Origin: Streptomyces sp. TRM68416
GTDB lineage: Bacteria; Actinomycetota; Actinomycetes; Streptomycetales; Streptomycetaceae
Assembly (NCBI RefSeq): GCF_014596915.1
Contig: NZ_JACVWU010000002.1
Span: 372,001-436,000 of the forward strand
Length of the DNA: 64,000 nt
Reading direction: 5' to 3'
Position numbers and translations under genes: made by a program. The notes below the pieces were generated by a model, which was given only the letters and a program-made list of their open reading frames with translations, had not been told where the DNA came from and did not search any database. Below, one piece after another: positions 42,301-51,023 of the stretch. Within the stretch, counting starts at the first letter, position 1, and each line of letters opens with the position of its first letter.

Positions 42301-43914
42301 ATGCGAATGGGGGCGCCCGTGTCCGACGCACCGGGCAGTGAACGAGTGATCGCGGGCCGCTACCGACTTCTGTCCCCGCTCGGCGAGGGCGGCATGGGAA
42401 CCGTGTGGCGCGCCCGCGACGAGGTGCTGCACCGCGAGGTCGCCGTGAAGGAGGTGCGGGCCCCGCACGGGCTGCCCGCCGCCGAGGAACAGCGCATGTA
42501 CGCCCGCCTGGAGCGCGAGGCGTGGGCGGCGGCTCGCGTGGCCAACCGCAATGTGGTGACCGTGTACGACGTGGCCACCCAGGACGGCCGACCGTGGATC
42601 GTGATGGAACTGGTCCGCGGCATCTCTCTGGCCGAACTGCTGGACGCAGAGGGCCCGTTGCCGCCGCAGCGCGCCGCACACATCGGCGCCGAGGTGCTGT
42701 CGGCGCTGCGCGCCGCGCACGAGGCGGGGGTGCTGCACCGGGACGTGAAACCGGCCAACGTCCTGCTGTCGAACGACGGCCGGGTGGTGCTCACCGACTT
42801 CGGCATCGCCATGGTGGAGGGCAGTTCGGCGCTGACGATGACGGGCGAGGTCATCGGCTCGCCCGAATTCCTCGCTCCCGAGCGGGCCTTGGGCCGCAGG
42901 CCCGGCCCCGAGTCCGACCTGTGGTCGCTCGGCGTGCTGCTGTACGCGGCCGTCGAGGGCAACTCCCCCTTCCGCCAGGACACCCCGCTGAGCACCCTGC
43001 GCGCGATCGTCGACGAGGAGTTGCCCCGGCCGGTCCGGGCCGGTGCGCTCGCCCCCGTCATCGAGGGGCTGCTGCGCAAGGACCCCGCCGAGCGGCTGTC
43101 GGCCGAACGGGCCGAGCAGGACCTGCGGGTCATCGGCGCCGGGGGCACGCTGCGCGCGGACACGCTCCGGGCGGCGCCGTACACCCCGACGATCGCCGCG
43201 CACCCCCAGCCGCCGGTCCCGCCCCCACCGACCGGCCGCACACCGACCGGCCCGACGACACCGGCACCGGCCGGCACCGGCCGCGACCCCCACCAGCGCG
43301 GCCATCGCGCCTCCGTGGCCGTCGTCGCGGGCCTGGCGCTGCTCTGCCTGGCCCTGGCGGGTCTGACGTACGCCCTGCTGAACAGGGACGGCGGCAACGG
43401 CGGCGACGCGGGAGGGGAGACCACCACCAGCCGGGCGCCGACGCGGAGCACCCCGAGCGAGACCGAGGACGACAACGGCGCCGGCGGGGGCGGGAACCCG
43501 ACACCGAGCCCGAGCGAGAGTCGTACGACGAGTCCGCCGCCGCAGTCCGTGCAGGTCTACCTGACGGGGTCGAACACGGAGTACGAGGGGGCCTGCCCGC
43601 CGCCCGACGGCGAGGCGCCGCAGTTCACGGCGACGTTCACGGTGGGGCGGCTGCCGGCGGAGGTCAGCTACCGCTGGGTGTCGAAGGGCGAGGAGATGAT
43701 GGATCCGCAGTGGCGGACGCTCTCGTTCCCCGAGGGCGGCACGCGGACCAAGCAGGACCGGGCCTTCGTGACCACGCGGAACGACAGCGGGGCCTTCGAG
43801 GGCGAGATCACCGTCGAGGTCCGCGACCCGGTCCGGACCGAGTCCGACCCCGTGGCGTACTCGGTCACGTGTGTGACGGAGGCCCCGACGGACGAGGCCT
43901 CCCCCACGTCATGA
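42301..43914 (+). CDS. PknB-like Ser/Thr protein kinase with extracytoplasmic domain
   Basis: A 537-residue kinase. The catalytic domain (about 18-275) is complete: glycine loop LGEGGMGTVW, ATP Lys50 in VAVKEV, HRDVKPAN with Asp148, DFG with Asp166, and APE in EFLAPERAL. A Pro/Thr-rich linker leads to one membrane helix (about 337-360, SVAVVAGLALLCLALAGLTYALL). The exported part is Thr/Ser/Pro-rich, then a 110-residue domain with two cysteines (GACPPPDG and SVTCVTE) of immunoglobulin-like strand pattern. It is not a PASTA domain, so the ligand differs from PknB. Starts ATG 42301 or 42307. It converges on the esterase gene with 4 bp between stops. Confidence 0.9.
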   Translation: MRMGAPVSDAPGSERVIAGRYRLLSPLGEGGMGTVWRARDEVLHREVAVKEVRAPHGLPAAEEQRMYARLEREAWAAARVANRNVVTVYDVATQDGRPWIVMELVRGISLAELLDAEGPLPPQRAAHIGAEVLSALRAAHEAGVLHRDVKPANVLLSNDGRVVLTDFGIAMVEGSSALTMTGEVIGSPEFLAPERALGRRPGPESDLWSLGVLLYAAVEGNSPFRQDTPLSTLRAIVDEELPRPVRAGALAPVIEGLLRKDPAERLSAERAEQDLRVIGAGGTLRADTLRAAPYTPTIAAHPQPPVPPPPTGRTPTGPTTPAPAGTGRDPHQRGHRASVAVVAGLALLCLALAGLTYALLNRDGGNGGDAGGETTTSRAPTRSTPSETEDDNGAGGGGNPTPSPSESRTTSPPPQSVQVYLTGSNTEYEGACPPPDGEAPQFTATFTVGRLPAEVSYRWVSKGEEMMDPQWRTLSFPEGGTRTKQDRAFVTTRNDSGAFEGEITVEVRDPVRTESDPVAYSVTCVTEAPTDEASPTS

Positions 43915-43918
43915 CCGC

Positions 43919-44713
43919 TCACGCGGCACGGTTCAGGACGGGCAGATAGCCGCCGGACTGGCCGGCCGCGGTCGGGTGGTACGACTCGCCGATGTTGAGC
44001 CAGTTGACGCTGTGCAGCCAGGAGCTGCCGGAGCAGATCTCATGGCCGGTGAAGGTGGTGCGCACGTCGCCGAAGGTGAAGGAGTGCGCGGCGGCGCGGC
44101 GGGCGATGGCGGCGTCGAGGTAGTCGGCCGCGTCGTTGATTGCTTTCCGCTTGGTCTCGGAGAGACCGAGGCAGGCGGTGCCGAGCTTGTAGAAGCGCGG
44201 GTAGCCGAGCACGACGACCCGGGCGGACGGCGCCTTGGCGCGGATCGCCGAGTAGACGCTGTCGAGCTTGCCGGGGAGCGTGGAGTCGACGTACGCGCGG
44301 GCGGTGTTGATGCGCGAGAGGCACGCGCTGTCGGACTGCAGGACGCAGGTGGTCATGACGTCGGCGAAACCGGCGTCGTTGCCTCCGACGCTGATGGAGA
44401 CCAGGGCGGTGGCGGAGTTGAGCGGACCCATCTGGCCGGCCAGGACATCACCCGTTCGAGCGCCCGAGCAGGCCGTGAAGGCGAACGACGAGGGTGAGTT
44501 GGCGGCCGCCCAGAGGTAGGGGTGGGCCTTCGTGCTGCGCTTGCAGTCGCCGCTGGAGCCGATGTAGCTGCCGGCGCCGACCCCGGAGGAGTAGGAGTCG
44601 CCGAGGGCCACATAGGGGCCGGTGGCGGCCTGCGCGGAGCCTGCCCCGGTGAGGACGGCACCGGCGGCCAGGAGGAGTGAGCTGACGTAAGCGGCAATTC
44701 GGGAACGTCTCAT
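43919..44713 (-). CDS. secreted SGNH/GDSL esterase or lipase
   Basis: A 264-residue enzyme starting at ATG 44713 behind GGGAGG. Signal peptide 1-29 ends AQAA. Block I is ALGDSYSSGVG with the nucleophile Ser, the oxyanion residues are in SGARTGD and VGGNDAGF, and the acid/His pair is in ESYHPTAAGQ. Six cysteines in the mature part could form three disulfides, as in the Streptomyces scabies-type esterase fold. From memory the S. coelicolor homologue hydrolyses lipid esters. It acts outside the cell on esters or phospholipids. Confidence 0.92.
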   Translation of the reverse strand: MRRSRIAAYVSSLLLAAGAVLTGAGSAQAATGPYVALGDSYSSGVGAGSYIGSSGDCKRSTKAHPYLWAAANSPSSFAFTACSGARTGDVLAGQMGPLNSATALVSISVGGNDAGFADVMTTCVLQSDSACLSRINTARAYVDSTLPGKLDSVYSAIRAKAPSARVVVLGYPRFYKLGTACLGLSETKRKAINDAADYLDAAIARRAAAHSFTFGDVRTTFTGHEICSGSSWLHSVNWLNIGESYHPTAAGQSGGYLPVLNRAA

Positions 44714-45031
44714 GGAACCTCCCTTTAGCAGGATCTCTGCCATAACTGTCGTAGCAACTACGCGTGTTGACGGGAAGTGTCCATGCCAAGACTTTCCGTT
44801 CGTTACCAGGACCCTTCCTGTGCGTTCACCATGCGTTCGATTACGTGCGCATGACAGATTTGTTGTTTGCTCGTCAACTGCCTTGATCCGCCGGCAGTTG
44901 ATCGCCCACGCTGTACCCCGGCCCGGGGCGGAACGCGACGCTCCAGGGCTGTGCGCGCGATGCCGTGCGCACCCCCCACAGACGCGGGCCACACCCCGGC
45001 CCGCGCCGCCTATGAGGAGGACTCCCTCGTA
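44714..45031. promoter_or_regulatory. 318-bp divergent promoter region between esterase and subtilisin
   Basis: No gene seen. It holds two dyads: CGTAGCAACTACG (44750-44762) on the esterase side, and exact 9-bp arms TCAACTGCC (44874-44882)/GGCAGTTGA (44893-44901) on the protease side. A TTGACGG word near 44766 and AT-rich TTGTTGTTTGC near 44860 suggest promoter elements, but I cannot fix start points. GAGGAGG at 45014-45020 is the protease ribosome site. Confidence 0.45.
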
Positions 45032-46237
45032 ATGGCACAACTGCGTAGCAAGAAGCTCCGGATCGCCGCGATAACCAGCCTGGCGACCGCCGCCCTCGTC
45101 GGAGGGCTCACCGCAGTTCCCGCCCAGGCCGCCCCGGCCGAGGGCAAGGTCCTGGCCGCCGACTCCCCCGCCGCGGTCAAGGACAGCTACATCGTCACGC
45201 TCAAGAAGAGCGCAGGCCTCAAGGCCTCGTCGAGCGCCGGCAAGAGCCTCATCAAGGGGTACGGCGGCAAGGTGAACAAGACGTTCGGCACCGCGCTGAA
45301 CGGCTATGCCGCCACCCTCTCGGCGACCGAGGCCAGGAGACTCGCCGCTGACCCGGCCGTGGCCTCGGTCGAGCAGAACCAGCGTGTCCGGATGGACGCC
45401 ACGCAGTCCAACGCCCCCTGGGGACTGGACCGCATCGACCAGACCTCCCTCCCGCTGTCCAGGACCTACACCTACCCGGACTCCGCGGGCAGCGGCGTGA
45501 CGGTCTACGTCATCGACACCGGCGTCCGCGTCTCGCACAGCGACTTCGGCGGCCGCGCCCGCAACGGCTACGACGCCGTCGACAACGACAACGTCGCACA
45601 GGACGGCAACGGCCACGGCACCCATGTGGCCTCCACCATCGCCGGTTCCACCTACGGCGTCGCCAAGCGGGCGAACATCGTCGCGGTCCGAGTGCTGAAC
45701 AACAGCGGCTCCGGCACCACGGCGGGCGTGGTCGCGGGCATCGACTGGGTGACGGCCAACCACTCCGGCCCCTCGATCGCCAACATGTCCCTCGGCGGCG
45801 GAGCCTCGACCGCCCTGGACACGGCCGTACGCAACTCCATCGCCAGCGGCGTGACCTACGCGATCGCGGCCGGCAACAGCAACACCAACGCCTCCTCGTC
45901 GTCCCCGGCCCGGGTCACCGAGGCCATCACGGTCGGCGCCACCACCAGCACCGACGCCCGCGCCAGCTACTCCAACTACGGCTCGGTCCTGGACATCTTC
46001 GCCCCCGGCTCCTCCATCACGGCGGGCTGGCACACCAGCGACACCGCGACGAACACCATCTCCGGTACGTCGATGGCGACCCCGCACGTCGCGGGCGCCG
46101 CAGCCGTCTACCTGGCCGGCCGCCCCTCGTCCACCCCGGCCCAGGTCGCCTCGGCCCTGACCGCCGGAGCCACCACCGGCGTGGTCACCAGCGCGGGGTC
46201 CGGCTCGCCGAACCGGCTGCTGAAGCTCGTGCAGTAA
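45032..46237 (+). CDS. secreted subtilisin-like serine protease (S8, proteinase K type)
   Basis: A 401-residue preproenzyme starting at ATG 45032. Signal peptide 1-34 ends AQAA. An inhibitor I9 propeptide (about 50-121, [13 protein letters not shown]...VEQNQRVRM) folds and is then removed. The mature part begins near [12 protein letters not shown]. The triad is Asp162 in VIDTGV, His195 in GHGTHVA and Ser347 in [11 protein letters not shown], with oxyanion Asn in AAGNSN. It is a broad-range extracellular endopeptidase. It diverges from the secreted esterase and may be co-regulated with it. Confidence 0.95.
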   Translation: MAQLRSKKLRIAAITSLATAALVGGLTAVPAQAAPAEGKVLAADSPAAVKDSYIVTLKKSAGLKASSSAGKSLIKGYGGKVNKTFGTALNGYAATLSATEARRLAADPAVASVEQNQRVRMDATQSNAPWGLDRIDQTSLPLSRTYTYPDSAGSGVTVYVIDTGVRVSHSDFGGRARNGYDAVDNDNVAQDGNGHGTHVASTIAGSTYGVAKRANIVAVRVLNNSGSGTTAGVVAGIDWVTANHSGPSIANMSLGGGASTALDTAVRNSIASGVTYAIAAGNSNTNASSSSPARVTEAITVGATTSTDARASYSNYGSVLDIFAPGSSITAGWHTSDTATNTISGTSMATPHVAGAAAVYLAGRPSSTPAQVASALTAGATTGVVTSAGSGSPNRLLKLVQ

Positions 46238-46263
46238 CGCCGTAGCACCGCACTCGAACGACC

Positions 46264-46296
46264 GTTCCCCGGAGGCGTCCGCCGTCTCCGGGGAAC
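46264..46296 (+). terminator. strong hairpin after the subtilisin gene
   Basis: GTTCCCCGGAG (46264-46274) pairs exactly with CTCCGGGGAAC (46286-46296) around an 11-nt loop, 27 bp after the stop. Confidence 0.75.
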
Positions 46297-46389
46297 ACCC
46301 CTGCGACCGTCATCGGCATCTTGACGGCCGCCGCGGGGCTGCGCGACATTGAAGCCCGGCATCCGGCGCTTCGGGGGGCAAAGTCGCCA

Positions 46390-46836
46390 ATGCAGACCTT
46401 AAGGCTCAAGACATCTTCATCAAGGCTCAAGACATCTTCATCGGACGGCGCCGAGCGCGCGCGACCAGGACCGCTCGGGGACCTGTCGGCGCTGCTCGCG
46501 GGCGCCGCGACGGCCGTGGCGGGCCTCGGCGCGTTCCTCGCGCTGACCGGCTCCGACTCGCCGCTGCGCGGCCCGTTCACCCTCTTCTTCCTGCTAGCGG
46601 CCCCGGCCGCGGCCATCGCCGCCGCGCTGCGCGGCCTCGAACCCTTCGGCCGGATCCTCGCCTCGGTGGCGGGCGCGGTCGTCATCAACATGCTGGTGGC
46701 CCAGGGGATGCTGGCTCTGCACCGGTGGTCGGTCACCGGCGGCATCGTGGTGGTGACCACGCTCAGCTCCCTGATGCTCCTGCTCGTCCTGGTGCGACGC
46801 GGGCGCGGCCGTACGGACAGAAGGCGGACAGACTGA
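46390..46836 (+). CDS. small four-helix membrane protein at the head of the polysaccharide locus
   Basis: A 148-residue protein, taking ATG 46390. The N-terminal 30 residues are polar and include a duplicated RLKTSSS made by a 21-bp tandem repeat. Four hydrophobic segments follow (LSALLAGAATAVAGLGAFLAL, FTLFFLLAAPAAAIAAAL, ILASVAGAVVINMLVAQGML, IVVVTTLSSLMLLLVLV) and a basic tail. No family recognised. Its stop is one base from the GTG of the acyltransferase gene, so they form one operon. A membrane scaffold for the polysaccharide enzymes is possible. Confidence 0.65.
   Translation: MQTLRLKTSSSRLKTSSSDGAERARPGPLGDLSALLAGAATAVAGLGAFLALTGSDSPLRGPFTLFFLLAAPAAAIAAALRGLEPFGRILASVAGAVVINMLVAQGMLALHRWSVTGGIVVVTTLSSLMLLLVLVRRGRGRTDRRRTD
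46401..46442 (+). repeat. 21-bp tandem duplication in the membrane protein gene
   Basis: Bases 46401-46421 are repeated exactly at 46422-46442, in frame, giving two RLKTSSS units near the N-terminus. Confidence 0.85.
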
Positions 46837-46837
46837 C

Positions 46838-47935
46838 GTGGACATCAGCGTGCACCGTCCCGGCGAGCTGACCGCCACCGACCGGACTGCCTGGACGGCG
46901 ATGCAGTCCAAGGCCCATCTGCACGGCTCGCCGGAACTGGCGAACCCCTTCCTGTCCCCGGAGTTCGCGCTCGCCGTCGGCCGCTGCCGGCGCGGGGTGC
47001 GGATCGCGGTCGTACGGGAGGACGGCGAGCCCGCCGCGTTCTTCCCGTACCAGAGATCGGCGGCCGGTGTGGGCCGCGCCATCGGGCTCGGGGTCTCCGA
47101 CGCCCAGGGCCTGGTGCACCGGCCCGGGTTCGACTGGGACGCCCGTGAGCTGCTGCGCGCCTGCGGACTCGCGGTCTGGGAGTTCGACCACCTCGTCGAG
47201 GGCCAGGCGCCCTTCGCCGAGCGGGCCACCGGCACCTTCCCGTCCCCGGTGATGGACATCGACCAGGGCTACGAGGCCTATCTCGGCCGGCTCCGGGAGC
47301 GGTCGCCGAAGTTCACCCGGACCACCCTCGCCAAGGACCGCAAGCTCGGCCGGGACCACGAGGGGGTGCGCTACGTGCACGACGAGCGCGACCCGGCCGC
47401 CCTGCGCGTCCTGATGGAGTGGAAGTCGGCGCAGTACCGCCGCACCGGCCGCAGCGACCGCTTCGCCCAGGACTGGATCACCCGGCTCGTGGAGCAGCTG
47501 TTCCACACCCGATCCGAGTCGTTCGCCGGGATCCTGTCGGTGCTGTACGCGGACGGCAGGCCGGTCGCGGCCCACTTCGGGCTGCGCTCCGAGCGGGTGC
47601 TCGCCTGCTGGTTCCCGGCGTACGACCCGGCCTTCTCGAAGTACTCGCCGGGTCTCGTGCTGCATCTGCGCATGGCCGAGGCGGCCGCCGCCGACGGCAT
47701 CGCGTACCTGGATCTCGGCCGCGGGCAGAAGGAGTACAAGGACTCCCTGAAGACACGCGAACTCAGCGTGTCCGAGGGGTGGGTGACACGACGCCACCCC
47801 GTGGCCGTCGGGCACCGCGCCCGCCGTGCGCCGGTCCGGGCGCTGCGCAACACCGTGCAGTCCCGGCCGGAGTTCTTCGAACCCGCCGACCGGCTGCTCA
47901 AGCGGCTGGGGCACCTGCGGTCAGGAGGTCGGTAA
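46838..47935 (+). CDS. FemAB/CelD-like GNAT-fold acyltransferase
   Basis: A 365-residue protein from GTG 46838. It matches the BioF2/CelD layout: an N-terminal half (NPFLSPEFALAVGRCRRGVRIAVVREDGEPAAFFPYQR) and a C-terminal GNAT-like half (LRVLMEWKSAQYRRTGRSDRF; ILSVLYADGRPVAAHFGLRSERVLACWFPAYDPAFSKYSPGLVLHLRMAE; YLDLGRGQKEYKDSLK). Relatives acylate sugars or aminoacylate cell-wall precursors and often sit in exopolysaccharide clusters. That context holds here: two glycosyltransferases, a deacetylase and a flippase follow. The acyl donor is unknown. No membrane segment is seen. Confidence 0.85.
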   Translation: MDISVHRPGELTATDRTAWTAMQSKAHLHGSPELANPFLSPEFALAVGRCRRGVRIAVVREDGEPAAFFPYQRSAAGVGRAIGLGVSDAQGLVHRPGFDWDARELLRACGLAVWEFDHLVEGQAPFAERATGTFPSPVMDIDQGYEAYLGRLRERSPKFTRTTLAKDRKLGRDHEGVRYVHDERDPAALRVLMEWKSAQYRRTGRSDRFAQDWITRLVEQLFHTRSESFAGILSVLYADGRPVAAHFGLRSERVLACWFPAYDPAFSKYSPGLVLHLRMAEAAAADGIAYLDLGRGQKEYKDSLKTRELSVSEGWVTRRHPVAVGHRARRAPVRALRNTVQSRPEFFEPADRLLKRLGHLRSGGR

Positions 47936-48305
47936 CGGGCCAAAACAGATAAAACCGTGAGACCAGGTTCCAGGTCTTGCCATACGGGCTCAATCATCAA
48001 TACCGTCGTACATCTCACCCGCATCGGACTGTCACCCAGCGGCCCAGGGGAGGGCTCAGGACCGCGACGGTCCCGGCGCGGGGCGCGGTAGGGGGGTGCT
48101 CGGTGACCACAACCGTGACCGGGTCGTGCCGCGCGACCGGCTGCCGTGTTCCGGAGGCCGGCCAGACTTGCCAGCTCACCATGCGCGCACGGAGTTCATG
48201 GAGGTGTGCTTCCGCGTGCCATGAGTGAGAACCCCCCTTTCGAACCGGACACAGAGCCGGGCCGCCCAGGGGCGGGCGGCCCACCGGACGAGAGGGACCA
48301 GACTC
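47936..48305. promoter_or_regulatory. 370-bp gap before the glycosyltransferase operon
   Basis: I see no convincing gene. A near-perfect dyad AGACCAGGTTCCAGGTCT (7 of 9 pairs) lies at 47960-47977, just after the acyltransferase stop. The middle is G-rich. The stretch is long enough for a separate promoter for the glycosyltransferase genes, with GAGAGGGACC at 48290-48299 as ribosome site. A GTG/ATG-rich open frame (47977-48228) has poor codon bias and was not called. Confidence 0.4.
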
Positions 48306-49127
48306 ATGAGCTCAGTTCTGCGCCCGGCGAGCACGGGTGACGCGCATCGCACGGCAGGGGCGTACAAGCCCGTGTCCTCGCATCTGGCGATAGCGCCGCC
48401 GGTGAGCGTGGTGATACCGGCCATGAACGAGGCGGAAAACCTTCCGTACGTCTTCAAGACCCTGCCGGGCTGGATCCACGAAGTGGTCCTGGTGGACGGG
48501 AACTCCACCGACGGCACCGTCGAAGTGGCCCGCGAGCTGTGGCCGGAGGTCAAGGTCGTCGAGCAGCGTGGCCGGGGCAAGGGGGACGCCCTGATCACCG
48601 GGTTCGAGGCATGCACCGGCGACATCATCGTGATGGTCGACGCGGACGGCTCGGCCGACGGTCACGAGATCGTCAGCTATGTCTCCGCGCTCGTCTCCGG
48701 CGCCGACTTCGCCAAGGGGTCCCGGTTCGCCAACGGCGGCGGCACCGACGACATGACCTTCATCCGCAAGCTCGGCAACTGGGCGCTGTGCACGATCGTC
48801 AACCGCAAGTTCGGCGCCCGCTACACCGATCTCTGCTACGGCTACAACGCTTTCTGGCGGCACTGCCTGGACAAGATCGACCTCGACTGCACCGGCTTCG
48901 AGGTGGAGACCCTGATGAACATACGGGTGGTCAAGGCGGGGCTGAAGGTGCAGGAGATACCCAGTCACGAGTACCTCCGCATCCACGGCACCAGCAACCT
49001 GCGCGCGGTGCGGGACGGGTTCCGGGTGCTGAACGTGATTCTCAGGGAGCGCTCCAACCGGCGGGACCTGCGCCGCCGCGCCGAGCGCTCGCCGATGCTC
49101 GACTCCGTCCGGGGAGAGCTGTCTTGA
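48306..49127 (+). CDS. family 2 glycosyltransferase (dolichol-phosphate mannosyltransferase-like)
   Basis: A 273-residue protein from ATG 48306. The GT-A fold begins PPVSVVIPAMNEAENLPYVFKTLP. The nucleotide/metal motif is MVDADGSADG near residue 115, with QRGRGKGDALITGF before it. The segment DLCYGYNAFWRHCLDKIDLDCTGFEVETLMNIRVVKAGLKVQEIPSHE is typical of polyprenyl-phosphate sugar transferases. No C-terminal membrane helices are present. It probably loads a sugar on a lipid carrier or initiates chain growth at the membrane. Its stop overlaps the TTG start of the next gene. Confidence 0.88.
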   Translation: MSSVLRPASTGDAHRTAGAYKPVSSHLAIAPPVSVVIPAMNEAENLPYVFKTLPGWIHEVVLVDGNSTDGTVEVARELWPEVKVVEQRGRGKGDALITGFEACTGDIIVMVDADGSADGHEIVSYVSALVSGADFAKGSRFANGGGTDDMTFIRKLGNWALCTIVNRKFGARYTDLCYGYNAFWRHCLDKIDLDCTGFEVETLMNIRVVKAGLKVQEIPSHEYLRIHGTSNLRAVRDGFRVLNVILRERSNRRDLRRRAERSPMLDSVRGELS

Positions 49128-50122
49128 GCGGTCCCGGCATCTCCGTCGTGATCTGCGTCTACACCGAGGACCGCTGGGAGGACATCCTCGCGGCGGTCGC
49201 CTCGGTGCGGGCGCAGTCCCGCCCGGCCCTGGAGACCCTGCTGGTCGTCGACCACAACGAGGCCCTCCACGAGCGTCTGGCCAAGGAGTACAAGGAGGCC
49301 GCGGACGTGCGGGTGCTCGCCAACGCGGGCCCCCGTGGCCTGTCCGCCGGCCGCAACACCGGCATCGCCGCCAGTCGCGGCGAGGTGATCGCCTTCCTCG
49401 ACGACGACGCCGTGGCCGAACGGGAGTGGCTGCGGCACTTCGCCAAGGCGTACGCCGACCCGCGCGTGCTGGCGGTCGGCGGGCGCACCGAGCCGATCTG
49501 GGCCTCGGGCCGCCGACCGCCGTGGTTCCCGGAGGAGTTCGACTGGGTGGTGGGCTGCACCTACCGCGGTCTGCCGCGCGGACGCGTGCGGGTGCGCAAC
49601 GTCCTGGGCGGCAACGCCTCCTTCCGGCGTACGGCGTTCGACGCGGCGGGCGGCTTCGCCACCGGCATCGGGCGCGACGGCGACCGGCTGCCGCTGGGCT
49701 GCGAGGAGACGGAGCTGTGCATCCGGCTCACCCGGGCCAGACCCGACGCGGTCCTGCTGATCGACGACCGTGCGGTGATCCACCACCGGGTGCCCGAGGC
49801 GCGCGAGCACTTCGGGTACTTCCGCACGCGCGCCTACGCCGAGGGCCTGTCGAAGGCACTGGTGGCCCGAAGTGTCGGCGCGGACAAGGGACTTGAGTCC
49901 GAGCGCCGGTACGCCACGCGTGTCCTCCCGGCCGGGGTGGCACGCGGCCTGCGCGACGCCGTGCTGGCCCGGCCGGGCGGCGCGGGACGGGCGGGCGCGA
50001 TCGTCGCCGGGGTGCTCACCGCGGCCGGCGGGTATGTGGTCGGAAGCGTGCGGGCCCGCAGGGGCGGGGCTACGTACGCGGTGGCGGCGATCGAGGGAGG
50101 CGAGGTGACCACGGATGCCTGA
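49124..50122 (+). CDS. family 2 glycosyltransferase
   Basis: A 332-residue protein that starts at TTG 49124 within the preceding stop (TTGA) behind GGGGAGAG. The GT-A domain begins GISVVICVYTEDRWEDILAAVASVRAQ, with AGPRGLSAGRNTGIAASRGEVIAFLDDDAV (DDD metal site) and NVLGGNASFRRTAFDAAGGF. The acceptor-side CEETELCIRL is the usual catalytic ED region. A C-terminal hydrophobic stretch (AGAIVAGVLTAAGGYVVGSV) may touch the membrane. It should add a sugar in polymer assembly. Gene order and overlaps place it in one operon with its neighbours. Confidence 0.88.
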   Translation: MSGPGISVVICVYTEDRWEDILAAVASVRAQSRPALETLLVVDHNEALHERLAKEYKEAADVRVLANAGPRGLSAGRNTGIAASRGEVIAFLDDDAVAEREWLRHFAKAYADPRVLAVGGRTEPIWASGRRPPWFPEEFDWVVGCTYRGLPRGRVRVRNVLGGNASFRRTAFDAAGGFATGIGRDGDRLPLGCEETELCIRLTRARPDAVLLIDDRAVIHHRVPEAREHFGYFRTRAYAEGLSKALVARSVGADKGLESERRYATRVLPAGVARGLRDAVLARPGGAGRAGAIVAGVLTAAGGYVVGSVRARRGGATYAVAAIEGGEVTTDA

Positions 50123-51023
50123 GCCGGACACGCCGCCCAGCGGCGCGGGCACGGCAGACGAACACGTGCCGACCAGCGAGGCCGACACGACCGGCCAACG
50201 CCCGCCGGCCAACGACACCCGCACGGCAGACGAACGCGTGCCGATTCTGATGTACCACGCGGTGTCGTCCGCGCCCGGCGACGCCACCCGCGCGCTGTCG
50301 GTGACGCCCGAGGCGTTCGGCGAGCAGATGGCCCTGATCGCGGACCTGGGCCTGACCCCGGTCCGCACGGCCGATCTCGCCGCCCACTGGCGCTCGGGCC
50401 GCCCGCTGCCCGCCCGGCCCGTCCTCATCACCTTCGACGACGGCTACGAGGGCGTCCACCGCCACGCGCTGCCCGTGCTCGCCAAGCACGGCTTCGCCGC
50501 CACCCTGTTCGTCACCACCGGCTGGCTGCGCGGCCCGCACGACAACGGCGAGGCCCTGGACACCATGCTGGACTGGGACCAGGTGCGCGAACTCGCCGCG
50601 GCGGACGTGGAGATCGGCGGCCACAGCCACACGCATCCGCAGCTCGACCAGCTCCCGGACGACGTCCTGCGCCGCGAGCTGATCTGGTGCAAGGAGATCG
50701 TCTCCGACCGGCTCGGCACCGTACCCGCCTCGTTCGCCTACCCGTACGGCTACTCCAGCCGCCGGGTGCGCGAGGCGGTGCGCGAGACCGGGTACGCCCA
50801 GGCGCTCGCCGTCGGCAACGGCCTCGCCCGCCGCCGACAGGGGCCGTACGCCCTGCGCCGGGTCACCGTGCGGCGCGCCACCGGCATCGAGGAGTTCCAG
50901 CGGCTGGTCGAGGGCCGCGCGATCACCCGTACGTTCGCCCGGGACCTGGCCCTGACCAAGGGCTACGCCATGGTCCGCAGAGTCCGACAGGTCCGCCGGA
51001 AGGCCATCCGTTCCCGTGTCTGA
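50115..51023 (+). CDS. polysaccharide deacetylase (CE4/NodB domain)
   Basis: A 302-residue protein. After a polar, Thr/Asp-rich N-terminus of about 40 residues that contains two TADE(H/R)VP repeats, the NodB domain starts ILMYHAVS. Motif 1 is ITFDDGYEGVHRHA (catalytic and metal Asp), motif 2 is GGHSHTHPQL (metal His pair), and YPYGYSSRRVREAVRETGYAQAL follows. It removes N- or O-acetyl groups from sugars. No signal peptide is seen, which is odd for an enzyme on an exported polymer; it may act on lipid-linked intermediates. It overlaps both neighbours by 8 bp. Confidence 0.88.
   Translation: MPEPDTPPSGAGTADEHVPTSEADTTGQRPPANDTRTADERVPILMYHAVSSAPGDATRALSVTPEAFGEQMALIADLGLTPVRTADLAAHWRSGRPLPARPVLITFDDGYEGVHRHALPVLAKHGFAATLFVTTGWLRGPHDNGEALDTMLDWDQVRELAAADVEIGGHSHTHPQLDQLPDDVLRRELIWCKEIVSDRLGTVPASFAYPYGYSSRRVREAVRETGYAQALAVGNGLARRRQGPYALRRVTVRRATGIEEFQRLVEGRAITRTFARDLALTKGYAMVRRVRQVRRKAIRSRV

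Noticed and set aside
47977..48228. 83-codon frame before the glycosyltransferase operon
   Set aside because: Codon composition is poor, no ribosome site, and the product has no protein-like features.
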